Below are positions 22,252 to 31,058 of a stretch of DNA of 43,340 bases, piece by piece. The notes beneath the pieces were generated by a model that was given only the letters and a program-made list of their open reading frames with translations, made no database searches and had not been told where the DNA came from. The stretch covers positions 113,988-157,327 of the forward strand of contig CALVJY010000003.1 in the NCBI GenBank assembly GCA_944332455.1. The letters are read 5' to 3'. Made by a program: the position numbers and the translations under genes. The DNA comes from an uncultured Clostridia bacterium (GTDB lineage Bacteria > Bacillota > Clostridia > Christensenellales > HGM11417). Positions within the stretch are counted from its first letter, which is position 1. Each line of letters opens with the position of its first letter.

Positions 22252-22359
22252 CCCGAATTCGGCGATGCGGGCGCCGGAGCGGCAGGCCGGAAAGAAGATA
22301 CCCAGCGAAATTGGATCTGTGTCCTGCCGTCGAAGGTTCCCACTCTGGAGTTTCCCACT

Positions 22360-24327
22360 CTATTGGCCCAGATCTTCCTCTCTCCTCCCCGATGCGTCCT
22401 GCACGCCCTCCTCCCCGGATCTCTCCGGAAAGGCCCCGGGATCTTCCACGTCTGCCCCATCCATGTTCCCTGCGCCCTCCCGTTTGGGATCGGGCAGGCG
22501 GGGATCGGCGGGCGCCGGCGATCTTTGGAACCAGGCCAGGATGACGTCGGCCAGCTTTCCGCTGATGCCGGGCGTCTGCATGAGCTCCTCCCGGGTGGCC
22601 TCCCGGATCTCCTCCCGGCTGTGGAAGCGCTGCAGCAGGGCCTTGCGCTTGGCCGGGCCGATCCCCTCGATCTGCTCGAGCTCGGAGGTCAGATGGCGGT
22701 TGCGGAGGGAGCGGTGGAAGGTGATGGCAAAGCGGTGCGCCTCGTCCCGGATGCGCTGCAGCATCCGCAGGGCCAGGTTGGACTTGGGCAGGCGGATGGG
22801 CTGGTCGGCGCCCACGGTCCAGATCTCCTCCTCCCGCTTGGCCAGGGAGATCATGGGCCGGTCCACCCCCAGACTGCGCATGGCGTCGTAGGCCGAGGAA
22901 AGCTGGCCCTTGCCGCCGTCGATGACGAACAGGTCGGGCAGGACGGAAAAGGAGGGATCCTCCCCCTCCTCGGCCCGGCGGATGCGGCGGGAGAGCACCT
23001 CGTGCAGGCTGGCAAAGTCGTCGCTCCCCTCCACCGTCTTGATGCGGAAGCGGCGGTAAGCGGCCTTGTCCGGCTCGCCGTCGAAAAAGACCACCATGGA
23101 GGCCGTCTTGTCCGTGCCGCTGATGTTGGAGATGTCGTAGCACTCCATCCGCCGGGGCAGGCGGTCCAGCCCCAGGATCTCCTGCAGCATGGCCACCGCG
23201 CCCGCGGTCATTTCCTCGTGGTGGCGGTACTTTTCCACCGTCTTGGCCAGATAGTCCGCGGCGTTCTTGCCGGCCATGTCCAGAAGGCTCTTTTTCTTTC
23301 CCCGGGCGGGGCGGGAAATTTTGACCTTTCGGCCGGCAAGATCCGAAAAATGCTCCTCCAGCGCAGGGGCCTCGGGCAGATCCAGATCGACCAGGATCTC
23401 GGGGGGCGGCAAGCTGTCCTCGTAGTACTGCATCAGGAAGTTGGCCAGGCTGTCGCTCTTTTGCAGGGAGACCTCGGGAAAGGGAAAACTTCGGGCGCCC
23501 ACGATCTTTCCCTCCCGGACCAGCAGGGCGGAGACCACCCCGTAGACCCCGTTGGAGAGGTAGGCAAACACGTCCAGACTGACCTTGCGCTCCAGGGCGG
23601 CTACCTTGCGCTGTCCCAGCTTTTCCAGGGCGCTCAGGCGGTCGCGGTACAAAATGGCGGCCTCGAAGTCCTGATTCTGGGCGGCGGCGGCCATCCGCTC
23701 CCGGAAGATCTTGCCGATCTCCTCGTCGTTGCCCTCCAGAAAGCGCATGGCCCGGCGGACCTCGCCGAGGTAGCGCTCGGGCGGGACCTCGAAGCAGCAG
23801 GGCCCCAGGCACCGCCCCAGATGATAGTTCAGGCAGGGCCGGGCCGCCTTCCCCCCCGCAAAGTTAAAGCGGCAGGTCCTAAGGGGAAAGGCGGCGTAGA
23901 GCATCTCCAGAAGCTCCTTGACGGAGATCCCCAAAAAGGGCCCGAAGTAGCGGGCGCCGTCCTTTTTGAGCTTGCGCACCACCGTGAAGGCCGGGTAGGG
24001 CTCGTGCAGGTCCACCCGCAGGTAGGGAAAATTTTTGTCGTCCTTGAGCAGGATGTTGTAGGGGGGCTTGTGCTTTTTGATGAGGTTGGACTCCAGCACC
24101 AGCGCGTCGGTCTCGGAGTGGGTCAGCACGTACTCGAGATCCTCGATGTGGCTGACCATGAGGGCGGTCTTTTCCCCCTTCCAGCCGGAATGAAAGTACT
24201 GCCGCACCCGATTTTTGAGCACCTTGGCCTTGCCGACGTAGATGATCTGCCCGGCGGCGTTCTTCATCAGATACACCCCCGGGCTGTCGGGCAGATCCTT
24301 CAGTTTTTGGGCCAGCAGATCGTTCAT
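22360..24327 (-). CDS. uvrC: Excinuclease ABC subunit C
   Basis: This 655-residue protein makes the two incisions of nucleotide excision repair. The N-terminal GIY-YIG nuclease is clear (PGVYLMKNAAGQIIYVGKAK, residues about 16-35, with the downstream catalytic ETDALVLESNLIKKHKP near 72-88). A cysteine cluster (RPCLNYHLGRCLGPC, about 165), a UVR motif (about 205), the RNase H-like domain (MECYDISNISG and VVFFDG; VIDGGKGQLSSA, about 485) and helix-hairpin-helix motifs (LEQIEGIGPAKRKALL, about 565) follow. The last about 50 residues are an acidic, low-complexity extension beyond the usual end. It stands alone on its strand. Confidence 0.95.
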   Translation of the reverse strand: MNDLLAQKLKDLPDSPGVYLMKNAAGQIIYVGKAKVLKNRVRQYFHSGWKGEKTALMVSHIEDLEYVLTHSETDALVLESNLIKKHKPPYNILLKDDKNFPYLRVDLHEPYPAFTVVRKLKKDGARYFGPFLGISVKELLEMLYAAFPLRTCRFNFAGGKAARPCLNYHLGRCLGPCCFEVPPERYLGEVRRAMRFLEGNDEEIGKIFRERMAAAAQNQDFEAAILYRDRLSALEKLGQRKVAALERKVSLDVFAYLSNGVYGVVSALLVREGKIVGARSFPFPEVSLQKSDSLANFLMQYYEDSLPPPEILVDLDLPEAPALEEHFSDLAGRKVKISRPARGKKKSLLDMAGKNAADYLAKTVEKYRHHEEMTAGAVAMLQEILGLDRLPRRMECYDISNISGTDKTASMVVFFDGEPDKAAYRRFRIKTVEGSDDFASLHEVLSRRIRRAEEGEDPSFSVLPDLFVIDGGKGQLSSAYDAMRSLGVDRPMISLAKREEEIWTVGADQPIRLPKSNLALRMLQRIRDEAHRFAITFHRSLRNRHLTSELEQIEGIGPAKRKALLQRFHSREEIREATREELMQTPGISGKLADVILAWFQRSPAPADPRLPDPKREGAGNMDGADVEDPGAFPERSGEEGVQDASGRREEDLGQ

Positions 24328-24750
24328 AAAGGGCCGGAATTCCTCTCTTTATCTCGTATTAAATCGTTCAATAATATTTTAAATATTTCGTTTCTTCTCT
24401 TAAAATCCGTACCATGGACTTCTTTACCATGAAATCCCCTTCCGACAGGACCTTTCCGGTCTGTCCCGACAAGGCCATGGGTCGGCGCGGAGGGTCCATA
24501 AAAACTTTTCGGACCCGGGGCCTTTCAAGCCCTCGGACGGACGTGCGGACGGCCCGGTCTGCAAGATCTTCTCGGGACTCGGAGACTTTCATCCCCTCGC
24601 ATGGGCATAACGCCCGGCCGGCCCGACAGGCCTTCGCATGGGCATTGCGCACGGATAGCCAGACAGCCCGTCCCCGCCAACACGGATAAAGCGCCTTGGA
24701 TGAGCTCAGGCGCGCGGACGGCCCGTCCCCTCGGAGACGGGCCGCTTTTT
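24328..24750. other. Gene-free gap between phosphohexomutase and uvrC
   Basis: The left part (24414-24740) is GC-rich. A 12-bp sequence TCGCATGGGCAT recurs at 24597 and 24634, and GACAG...CTGTC type dyads occur near 24445. A rightward open frame at 24414-24689 has no ribosome site and an atypical composition, and I do not call it. The AT-rich right part (24340-24410) presumably holds the uvrC promoter, but no convincing -35/-10 pair was found. Confidence 0.6.
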
Positions 24751-24751
24751 T
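24720..24751 (+). terminator. Terminator hairpin oriented rightward, just past the phosphohexomutase stop
   Basis: GGCCCGTCC and GGAGACGGGCC form a GC-rich stem with the U-tract (CTTTTTTC) on its right, so on the plus strand this is a canonical terminator. The neighbouring genes run leftward. For them it is a hairpin without a U-run. Confidence 0.55.
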
Positions 24752-26406
24752 CAGGCGAACAGGGCTTTGACCTCGGCCAGCACCCGATCCAGCAGGCGGG
24801 CGCAGGCTTCGCGGTCCTCCCCCCTGGTGTGGGCGTAGACCTTGAGCTTGGGCTCGGTCCCGGAGGGCCGCACGATCAGCTTGAGGGCGGCGGTGGAAAA
24901 TTCCAGCACGTTCTGCGGCTCCATGCCGTTGACGCCGGTCAAATAATCCTTGACCGTCAGCACGGGCGAGCCGGCCAGGACGGCGGGCGGATTTCGGCGG
25001 AGGGCCTCGATGAGGGCGGCCATGCGCTCCAACCCCTCCTTGCCCCCGAAGGCGATCGACTGGGTGCGGCTGGCGTAGTAGCCGAATTCGGCGTACATCT
25101 TTTCCAGCACCTGGCAAAGGTCCAGACCCTGCTCGTGGTAGTAGTCGGCCATCTCGCAGATCAGCATGGAGGCAGCCACCGCGTCCTTGTCGCGGACGTA
25201 GCCTCCGGGAAGGTAGCCGTAGCTCTCCTCGAAGGCCAGGATGAGATCGGAAAGCCTTCCCTCCTCCTCCAGCTCCTTCATCTTGTCCCCGATGTTCTTG
25301 AAGCCGGTGTAGACATCGAAGACCTCGCCGCCGAAGGCTGGGACCACGGCGTCCGGCATGGGCGTGGAGACGATGGTCGTGATGACGACCGGACGTTTCG
25401 GCAGGGTGCCCATCTTCTTTTTGCGGCTGAGCAGGTAGTAGCAGAGCAGATTGCCGGTGTCGTTGCCCGAGAGCAGCTGCATGGCGCCCCCGTGCCGGAC
25501 GGCGATGCCCACCCGGTCGGCATCGGGATCGGTGGCCAGCACCAGATCGGCCCCCTCCCGCTCGGCCTGGCGGATGGACAGCTCCAGCGCCTCGCGGATC
25601 TCGGGATTGGGGTAGGGACAGGTGGTAAAGTCGGGATCGGGGTTTTCCTGCTCGGGCACCACGGACACATTTTTGCAGCCGATCCGCTTTAAGATGTCCC
25701 TCACCGGCCGGTTCCCCGCCCCGTTCAGGGGGGAATAGACGATCTTCAGGGAGATGTCGCCGTCGGTCAGCGAGTATTTTCGGATCTCCGCCATGTAGCT
25801 CTCGTAGACCCGCTCGGGCACGTCCTCGATCAGCCCCTCGGCCCTGGCCCGCTCCTCGTCGGCGCGGGGCAGTCCAGCGTAGTCGGCCTCCAGAATGTAG
25901 CGCTGGATGGTGTCGGCGGCCTCGGCCGTGATCTGACAGCCGTCCTCGTTGTAGACCTTGTAGCCGTTGTACTGCTTGGGATTGTGGCTGGCCGTGACCA
26001 TGGCTCCCCCGCTGCAGCCGAGATTCCGCACCGCGTAGGAGAGCATGGGCACCGGGGTCAGCCGGGGATAGATCCAGACCTTGACCCCCATGGCGGCATA
26101 GACCAGGGCGGCCTCTCGCGCGAACTCGGCCGACTTGTGCCGGCTGTCGTAGGAGAGGGCCACCGAGGGCCGCCGGTAATGCTCGGTCAGATACCGGGCC
26201 ACCCCATAGCTGGCCCGGCGGAGGGTGAACACGTTCATGCGGTTGGTCCCCGCGCCCAGCACGCCGCGAAGCCCCGCCGTGCCGAACTCCAGCTCCCGGT
26301 AGAAGCGGTCCTCGATCTCGGCGGGCCGGTCCGCGATCTCCTCCAGCTCCCGATGCAGGTCGGGACAGTCCTTCGTCAATTCCAGCCATTTCTGATACTC
26401 GGTCAT
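24751..26406 (-). CDS. pgcA: Alpha-D-phosphohexomutase (phosphoglucomutase/phosphomannomutase)
   Basis: This 551-residue enzyme interconverts hexose 1- and 6-phosphates through a phosphoserine. The motifs appear in order: the active-site loop VTASHNPKQYNGYKVY (about residue 133), the metal loop ATDPDADRVGIAV (about 285), the sugar loop EESYGYLPGGYVRDKDA (about 389) and the phosphate loop RPSGTEPKLKVY (about 515). The size fits the PgcA-type of Firmicutes, which supplies UDP-glucose precursors. GGGAGG precedes the ATG at 26406, and an extension upstream to 26454 would overlap that site and is rejected. A candidate promoter TTGCAT-N17-TATTTT lies at 26458-26486. Confidence 0.92.
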   Translation of the reverse strand: MTEYQKWLELTKDCPDLHRELEEIADRPAEIEDRFYRELEFGTAGLRGVLGAGTNRMNVFTLRRASYGVARYLTEHYRRPSVALSYDSRHKSAEFAREAALVYAAMGVKVWIYPRLTPVPMLSYAVRNLGCSGGAMVTASHNPKQYNGYKVYNEDGCQITAEAADTIQRYILEADYAGLPRADEERARAEGLIEDVPERVYESYMAEIRKYSLTDGDISLKIVYSPLNGAGNRPVRDILKRIGCKNVSVVPEQENPDPDFTTCPYPNPEIREALELSIRQAEREGADLVLATDPDADRVGIAVRHGGAMQLLSGNDTGNLLCYYLLSRKKKMGTLPKRPVVITTIVSTPMPDAVVPAFGGEVFDVYTGFKNIGDKMKELEEEGRLSDLILAFEESYGYLPGGYVRDKDAVAASMLICEMADYYHEQGLDLCQVLEKMYAEFGYYASRTQSIAFGGKEGLERMAALIEALRRNPPAVLAGSPVLTVKDYLTGVNGMEPQNVLEFSTAALKLIVRPSGTEPKLKVYAHTRGEDREACARLLDRVLAEVKALFA

Positions 26407-26457
26407 AAGCTGAACACCTCCCAATGTCACGGCAAAACTGCCGTATTCGATCATTCA

Positions 26458-26486
26458 AAAATAATAAAATGATGTGAAATATGCAA
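26458..26486 (-). promoter_or_regulatory. Possible promoter of the phosphohexomutase gene
   Basis: On the minus strand TTGCAT (26481-26486), a 17-bp spacer and TATTTT (26458-26463), about 50 bp ahead of the ATG in an AT-rich patch. The -10 is weak. Confidence 0.4.
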
Positions 26487-26624
26487 AATTTTAAACTCCG
26501 AAGCTCCCTCGGCATCTCTGCCGGCAGACCGCCAGGCAGCTGTCGTCGGAAACCGTGAAAGCCTGTTCAAAAGAGCTTTCCGCTGACGTGACGGTCAGCC
26601 CTCAGCAGGACCGGAAGCGCTTTC

Positions 26625-27245
26625 TCAGGTCACCCGTTTCAGCCACTCCCGGGCGATGACGGCCTGACCCTTGACGTCGGGATGCACTCCGTCGAAGGAG
26701 AGCACTTCGGCCGGGCAGCGGGTCTCCTCCTCGGCGAAGATCCCGTCCAGCGGGACATACTCGCAGCCGAACTCCCGGGCCAGCTTGCGCAGGGCCAAAA
26801 TCTTGGGGCCGAGATCCTCGTAGTAGCTCCGCTTTGCGGGATCGGTGGAGAGCAAAAAGGGCTCCAGCAGGATGATCTGGCAGTCGGGCAGCGCCTTGCG
26901 CACCCGGGTCAGGGCCTCCCGGCAGTTGGCCACGTAGGCCTCGGCCGAAGTGGGACTGTCCGAATCGTACCGCCGCCAGGTGTCGTTGATGCCGATCAGC
27001 ACCGAGAGGACGTCCGGCCTCAAAGCCAGGCAGTCCTCCTCCCAGCGGGCCAGCATCATGGCGGAAGTATCCCCCGACACCCCGCGGTTGAGGCAGGTCA
27101 AGCTGCGCTCGGGAAAGCGCTCGGCCAAAATTCTGGCGATCATGGCGGGATAGCCCGCATTGCCGTAGAAGTCGGCGCGGTCCCGCCCGGCGTCGGTGAT
27201 GGAGTCCCCCTGGAACAGGATGACGGCGTTTGATTTGAGTTTCAT
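26625..27245 (-). CDS. SGNH/GDSL-family hydrolase (esterase/lipase)
   Basis: This 206-residue protein has block I FQGDSITDAGRD (nucleophile Ser about residue 15), block II Gly in RGVSGDTS, block III GINDTW (Asn about 90) and block V DGVHPDVKG (Asp/His about 185-188). That completes the Ser-His-Asp set. There is no signal peptide, so it is probably cytoplasmic. Close relatives remove acyl or acetyl groups from carbohydrates, and the true substrate is unknown. GGAGGAAGAG precedes the ATG. It lies 218 bp ahead of the phosphohexomutase gene on the same strand. Confidence 0.9.
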   Translation of the reverse strand: MKLKSNAVILFQGDSITDAGRDRADFYGNAGYPAMIARILAERFPERSLTCLNRGVSGDTSAMMLARWEEDCLALRPDVLSVLIGINDTWRRYDSDSPTSAEAYVANCREALTRVRKALPDCQIILLEPFLLSTDPAKRSYYEDLGPKILALRKLAREFGCEYVPLDGIFAEEETRCPAEVLSFDGVHPDVKGQAVIAREWLKRVT

Positions 27246-27445
27246 CTCTTCCTCCGAAGTGCTGAAAGACTTTGGACAACCCCTTCAAAATGAACATCCT
27301 AAATCTTTCAAAAACCATTATTTTCTTTGATTTGAAGCAGAAAGCGCAAACTATTCACGGCGCCGGGCTTTTTGCGCAGAACCGGGCGCACTCCCGATCG
27401 CGGCGGAATTTTTCGGCATGGGCGGCCATATTCGGCCAACGTCCG

Positions 27446-28513
27446 TCAGGCCTCGGCCTGCAGTTTCAGATTGCGGTCGGCCAAGGAGAGCGCGTCGATC
27501 ATCTCGTCGATCTCCCCCTGCATGTAGGTATCCAGCGAATACAGGGTCATGTTGATGCGGTGATCGGTCACCCGGCCCTGGGGAAAATTGTAGGTGCGGA
27601 TGCGCTCGGAGCGGTCCCCCGTCCCCACCTGCGTGCGGCGCTTCTGGGCGACCTCGGCCTCGGCCCGGGTGGCGTAGTAGTCATAGAGCCGGCTCTTTAA
27701 CACGGTCATGGCCTTTTCCTTGTTCCGGGTCTGGGAGCGCTCGTCCTGGCACTGCACCACGATGCCGGTAGGGATGTGGGTGATGCGGATGGCGGATTCG
27801 GTCTTGTTGACCTTCTGGCCGCCGGCGCCGGAGCTTCGGAAGATGTCGATGCGAAGGTCCTTTTCGTCCACCTGCACCTCGACGTCCTCGGCCTCGGGCA
27901 GCACGGCCACGGTCACCGTGGAGGTGTGGATGCGCCCCTGAGATTCGGTCTCGGGCACCCGCTGCACCCGGTGCACCCCGCTCTCGAACTTGAGTTTGGA
28001 GTAGGCTCCCTTTCCGGTGATCTGCACCACGGCCTCCTTGATCCCCCCCAGATCCGAGGAACTGAGGTCGATCTCCTCGGTCTTCCAGCGGTTCTTTTCG
28101 GCATAGCGCAGGTACATCTTCAGAAGGTCGAGGGCGAACAGGGCGGCCTCCTCCCCGCCGGCGCCCGCCCGGATCTCCAGAATGACGTTCTTGTCGTCGT
28201 TGGGGTCTTTGGGGAGCAGCAAAATTTTCAGCTCCTCCTCCAGGGCCGCAAGTCTCTCCTCCGCCGCCCTCAGCTCCTCCCGGGTCAGCTCGGCCAGCTC
28301 GGGATCCTTCTCCCCCGCCAGCATGGCCTCCAGTTCCCCCCGCTCGGCCTGAACGGCCCGGTATTCCCGGTATTTTTCCACCACCGGGCCGAGTTCGGCG
28401 TGCTGCTTGGACAGCTTTTTCCATTCCTCCTGCCGGGCGGGCAGGCCGGGATCGGCCAGCTTCTGCTCCAGCTCCCGGTAAAGTTTTTCGGTCTGTTCCA
28501 GTTTTTCAAACAT
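27446..28513 (-). CDS. prfA: Peptide chain release factor 1
   Basis: This 355-residue protein terminates translation at UAA and UAG. It has an N-terminal helical domain, the codon-recognition PxT motif as [10 protein letters not shown] (about residue 184) and the catalytic [20 protein letters not shown] (about 225). The residue after GGQ is lysine where many factors have histidine. The prmC gene, whose product methylates the GGQ glutamine, lies directly upstream on the same strand at 139 bp. The start ATG has only a weak ribosome site, and no better start is in range. Confidence 0.95.
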   Translation of the reverse strand: MFEKLEQTEKLYRELEQKLADPGLPARQEEWKKLSKQHAELGPVVEKYREYRAVQAERGELEAMLAGEKDPELAELTREELRAAEERLAALEEELKILLLPKDPNDDKNVILEIRAGAGGEEAALFALDLLKMYLRYAEKNRWKTEEIDLSSSDLGGIKEAVVQITGKGAYSKLKFESGVHRVQRVPETESQGRIHTSTVTVAVLPEAEDVEVQVDEKDLRIDIFRSSGAGGQKVNKTESAIRITHIPTGIVVQCQDERSQTRNKEKAMTVLKSRLYDYYATRAEAEVAQKRRTQVGTGDRSERIRTYNFPQGRVTDHRINMTLYSLDTYMQGEIDEMIDALSLADRNLKLQAEA

Positions 28514-28652
28514 AAAAAATCAAAAATCAACGGATGGGCTTCCGGCCAGACAGGACGCATTTTCCGAACACGTCCCCCGAAATTGCCTCACCTCGGCGCG
28601 GGTCGTCCCGGCCGAACCGGACCTTTTCGGGCGCCTCCCCCAAAAGTGCGGA

Positions 28653-30458
28653 TCAGTTCTTCTCCCGCCGGAGGGCGCGGATCATGCGCTCTACCCCGTC
28701 GTAATCTTTCAGAATTTTGACCTCGAATTCTTCCCGGAGCAGCAACTCGACCTCGCGGGCCTGGCCCTCCCCCACTTCCAGGAAGAGGGCGCCTTTTTCG
28801 GTCAGATGAGCCGGGGCCTCGGCGGCGATCCGGCGGTAAAAGTCCAGGCCGTCCTCCCCGCCGTCCAGCGCCATCACCGGCTCGAACTGCACCTCGGGGG
28901 ACAGCGTGGGGATCTCCGCCCGCCTGACATAGGGCGGATTGCTGATGATGACGTCGAAGGGCCCTTCCAGCTTTTCGAACAGGTCGCTCTGCACGAAGGT
29001 CACAACGGCGCCGTTCTTTTCGGCATTCTTGGCGGCCAGCGCCAGGGCGGCCTCGGAGAGATCGCTGGCCGTCACCGCCGCCCCCGATTTTTTCTGCACG
29101 GCCACCGCGATGCAGCCGCTCCCCGTGCACAGATCCAGCACCCGGCTCTGGGGGGTGATGACCTTGAGGGCCTGCTCGACCAGCAGCTCGGTCTCGAAGC
29201 GGGGGATCAGCACGTCGGGGGTCAGATCCAGCTCGAACCCGCAGAAATTGGTGTTGGCCAGAATGTACTGCAGAGGCTTTCCGGTCTTCCGCTCCTCCAC
29301 CATGGCCCGGATGTGGGCATATTCGGTGGGCGTGATCTTCTCCCGCAGGGGGAGCTTGGCCCGGGTGGTCTTCAGGGCGGCGCAGAACATCCAGTCCACG
29401 TCGGCGGGATCGGCGATCCCCTCCAGCTCCTTCTGCGCCCATTCATAGGCCTCCTTCCGGGGGCGGGACATCTCGAAGGTCTGGGTGGGGATGCTCTCGT
29501 CGGCGTCCATTTCGAGCACGGCGTTGAAGGCAGTCAGGGCCACCTCGGCCATGTCGTCGGTGGGCTTTTTGGTGGTGATCTTCTGCAGCAGCAGGCCGGG
29601 CAGCTGCAGGGGGTAAAACAGCCAGAAATCGGTCCTGGCCAGCAGTTTCAGCAGTTCGTAGGAGATCCCGGCCACCGGCAGGATCAGCAGGATGCGGATG
29701 CCGACCTGCAAAAACAGGTTGTCCTGGATGCCCACGAAGAAGGAGACGATGACGCTGACCAGCAGGGTGTAGAACAGAAAAGTAGTACCGCAGCGCTTGT
29801 TCAGGGTGGTGCAGGTCTGGATGTTCTCCACCGTCATCTCCAGCCCCTTTTCGTAGCAGTTGATGGTGCGATGTTCGGCCCCGTGGTACATGAAGGTGCG
29901 GCGGATGTCCTTGAGCAGGGAGCACAGCAGCAGATAGCCGATCAAAATGGTGAACTTGCTGACCGCGATGGCCACCTGCTCCCAGGTGTCGTTGAAGCCG
30001 ATCAGCGCCCGCAGTCCCTTGGCGATGGCGTTGGGCAGAAAGCTGTACAGAAAGATGGCGAAGGCCACCCCCAGCAGCACAGACAAAAAGGTGACCACAC
30101 TCATCAGGTCCACCTTAAAGGTCCGGGACAGCCACTTTTCGAAGCGGCCGGGTTCGGCCTCGCCGTAGACGTCGGCCGACCGCATCAGGGTCTTGACTCC
30201 GTCGGCCAGGGTCTGCCCGAAGCGGACCACCCCCCGGATGATGGGGAAATTGAACCAGAATCCCCGGCTCTTGACCGACTTGAACCGGGTGGTCTCCAGC
30301 CGGATCTTGCCCTCGGAGTCCCGCACGGCCAGCGCCATGCTGCGCTCGCCCCGCATCATCACCCCCTCCATGACGGCCTGTCCGCCGATGGAGGTGCATT
30401 TGACCCGTTCGTTTTTCTGCTTTTTCTCTTTTTGTTCTCTCTTTGTTTTTTCCTTCAT
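28653..30458 (-). CDS. prmC: Fusion of DUF1385 membrane protein (YqhQ-like) and PrmC methyltransferase
   Basis: This is a 601-residue protein. After a lysine-rich start, residues about 20-310 match DUF1385: SIGGQAVMEGVMMRGERSMALAVR, several TM helices, FMYHGAEHRTINCYE and LNKRCGTTFLF. Residues about 330-600 are PrmC, which N5-methylates the GGQ glutamine of release factors: an N-terminal helical domain, GKPLQYI, IPRFETELLVE, the SAM site LDLCTGSGCIA and the catalytic ISNPPYVRR. No ribosome site or obvious start was seen at the junction. It lies between the zinc-ribbon protein and prfA, and the PrmC half explains the link to prfA. Confidence 0.93.
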   Translation of the reverse strand: MKEKTKREQKEKKQKNERVKCTSIGGQAVMEGVMMRGERSMALAVRDSEGKIRLETTRFKSVKSRGFWFNFPIIRGVVRFGQTLADGVKTLMRSADVYGEAEPGRFEKWLSRTFKVDLMSVVTFLSVLLGVAFAIFLYSFLPNAIAKGLRALIGFNDTWEQVAIAVSKFTILIGYLLLCSLLKDIRRTFMYHGAEHRTINCYEKGLEMTVENIQTCTTLNKRCGTTFLFYTLLVSVIVSFFVGIQDNLFLQVGIRILLILPVAGISYELLKLLARTDFWLFYPLQLPGLLLQKITTKKPTDDMAEVALTAFNAVLEMDADESIPTQTFEMSRPRKEAYEWAQKELEGIADPADVDWMFCAALKTTRAKLPLREKITPTEYAHIRAMVEERKTGKPLQYILANTNFCGFELDLTPDVLIPRFETELLVEQALKVITPQSRVLDLCTGSGCIAVAVQKKSGAAVTASDLSEAALALAAKNAEKNGAVVTFVQSDLFEKLEGPFDVIISNPPYVRRAEIPTLSPEVQFEPVMALDGGEDGLDFYRRIAAEAPAHLTEKGALFLEVGEGQAREVELLLREEFEVKILKDYDGVERMIRALRREKN

Positions 30459-30528
30459 GTTCCACCAAAATCACAGGGGCGCGGCCTCCGCCGGCCCGGT
30501 CTTTGCGCCGGTTTTCCTTCTTTTACGG

Positions 30529-30804
30529 TCAGATCAGGACCAGGGCCAGGATCATGCCGACCGCAAACAGCAGGGCCTCGGCCAGAAAGACGATGAACAG
30601 CACCATGAACACGATCCGCTGCCGCCGGGTCCCCCCGTTGTACAGGGTGCCGCACTGCCGGCAGACGGGATCCGGGCAGTTGACCGGGGTGTTGCAGACA
30701 TGGCAGCGGTCGGTCAGCCGGCTGAGAAAGAGGCCGAAAAAGACGATCCCGGCCGTCAGAAAGACGGCGGACAACACCAAAAAGACGATACTGAGCGGAT
30801 TCAT
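30529..30804 (-). CDS. Small membrane protein with zinc ribbon between two TM helices
   Basis: This 91-residue protein has TM1 (about residues 4-28), a short loop with CHVC...CRQC (residues 34-37 and 49-52, plus Cys43) and TM2 (about 65-90). The paired CxxC knuckles indicate a zinc ribbon lying at the membrane surface. I do not recognise the family. AGGAGGGAGG precedes the ATG, and it has its own promoter. It is 70 bp ahead of the DUF1385-PrmC fusion on the same strand and so probably cotranscribed with it and prfA. Confidence 0.8.
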   Translation of the reverse strand: MNPLSIVFLVLSAVFLTAGIVFFGLFLSRLTDRCHVCNTPVNCPDPVCRQCGTLYNGGTRRQRIVFMVLFIVFLAEALLFAVGMILALVLI

Positions 30805-30866
30805 CGGGTCCTCCCTCCTGTCCGGGCCTTAAAAATCATACCCTTCCTCCATGCGATCTTTTTTCT

Positions 30867-30896
30867 ATTATATCACAAATCCCCATCGTCAGGCAA
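30867..30896 (-). promoter_or_regulatory. Promoter of the zinc-ribbon / DUF1385-prmC / prfA operon
   Basis: On the minus strand TTGCCT (30891-30896), an 18-bp spacer and TATAAT (30867-30872) preceded by TGA (extended -10), about 62 bp ahead of the first ATG. Confidence 0.75.
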
Positions 30897-31013
30897 TGCG
30901 AATGATGTCCTTTTTTGTAAAAATCCATCCCCGGACCCTCTTTTTCCCAGGGCCGGGCGCTCCTTTCCTTTTTTCCCGGCGGAAGGCTTTTTGAAAAAGC
31001 CCCCAAATGGGAA

Positions 31014-31040
31014 AGCCCGCAGGCTTTTTCCCTGCGGGCT
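31014..31040 (-). terminator. Terminator of thrS
   Basis: A perfect 10-bp stem (31014-31023 with 31031-31040, arms AGCCCGCAGG and CCTGCGGGCT) lies 18 bp past the stop. A second AT-rich dyad GGCTTTTT/AAAAAGCC follows near 30985-31001. Confidence 0.7.
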
Positions 31041-31058
31041 CTCCGTCAAGGGCCGGCG

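Noticed and set aside
24414..24689. Rightward 91-codon gene upstream of uvrC
   Set aside because: No Shine-Dalgarno, S/T/R-rich product without a recognisable pattern, overlapping short repeats.
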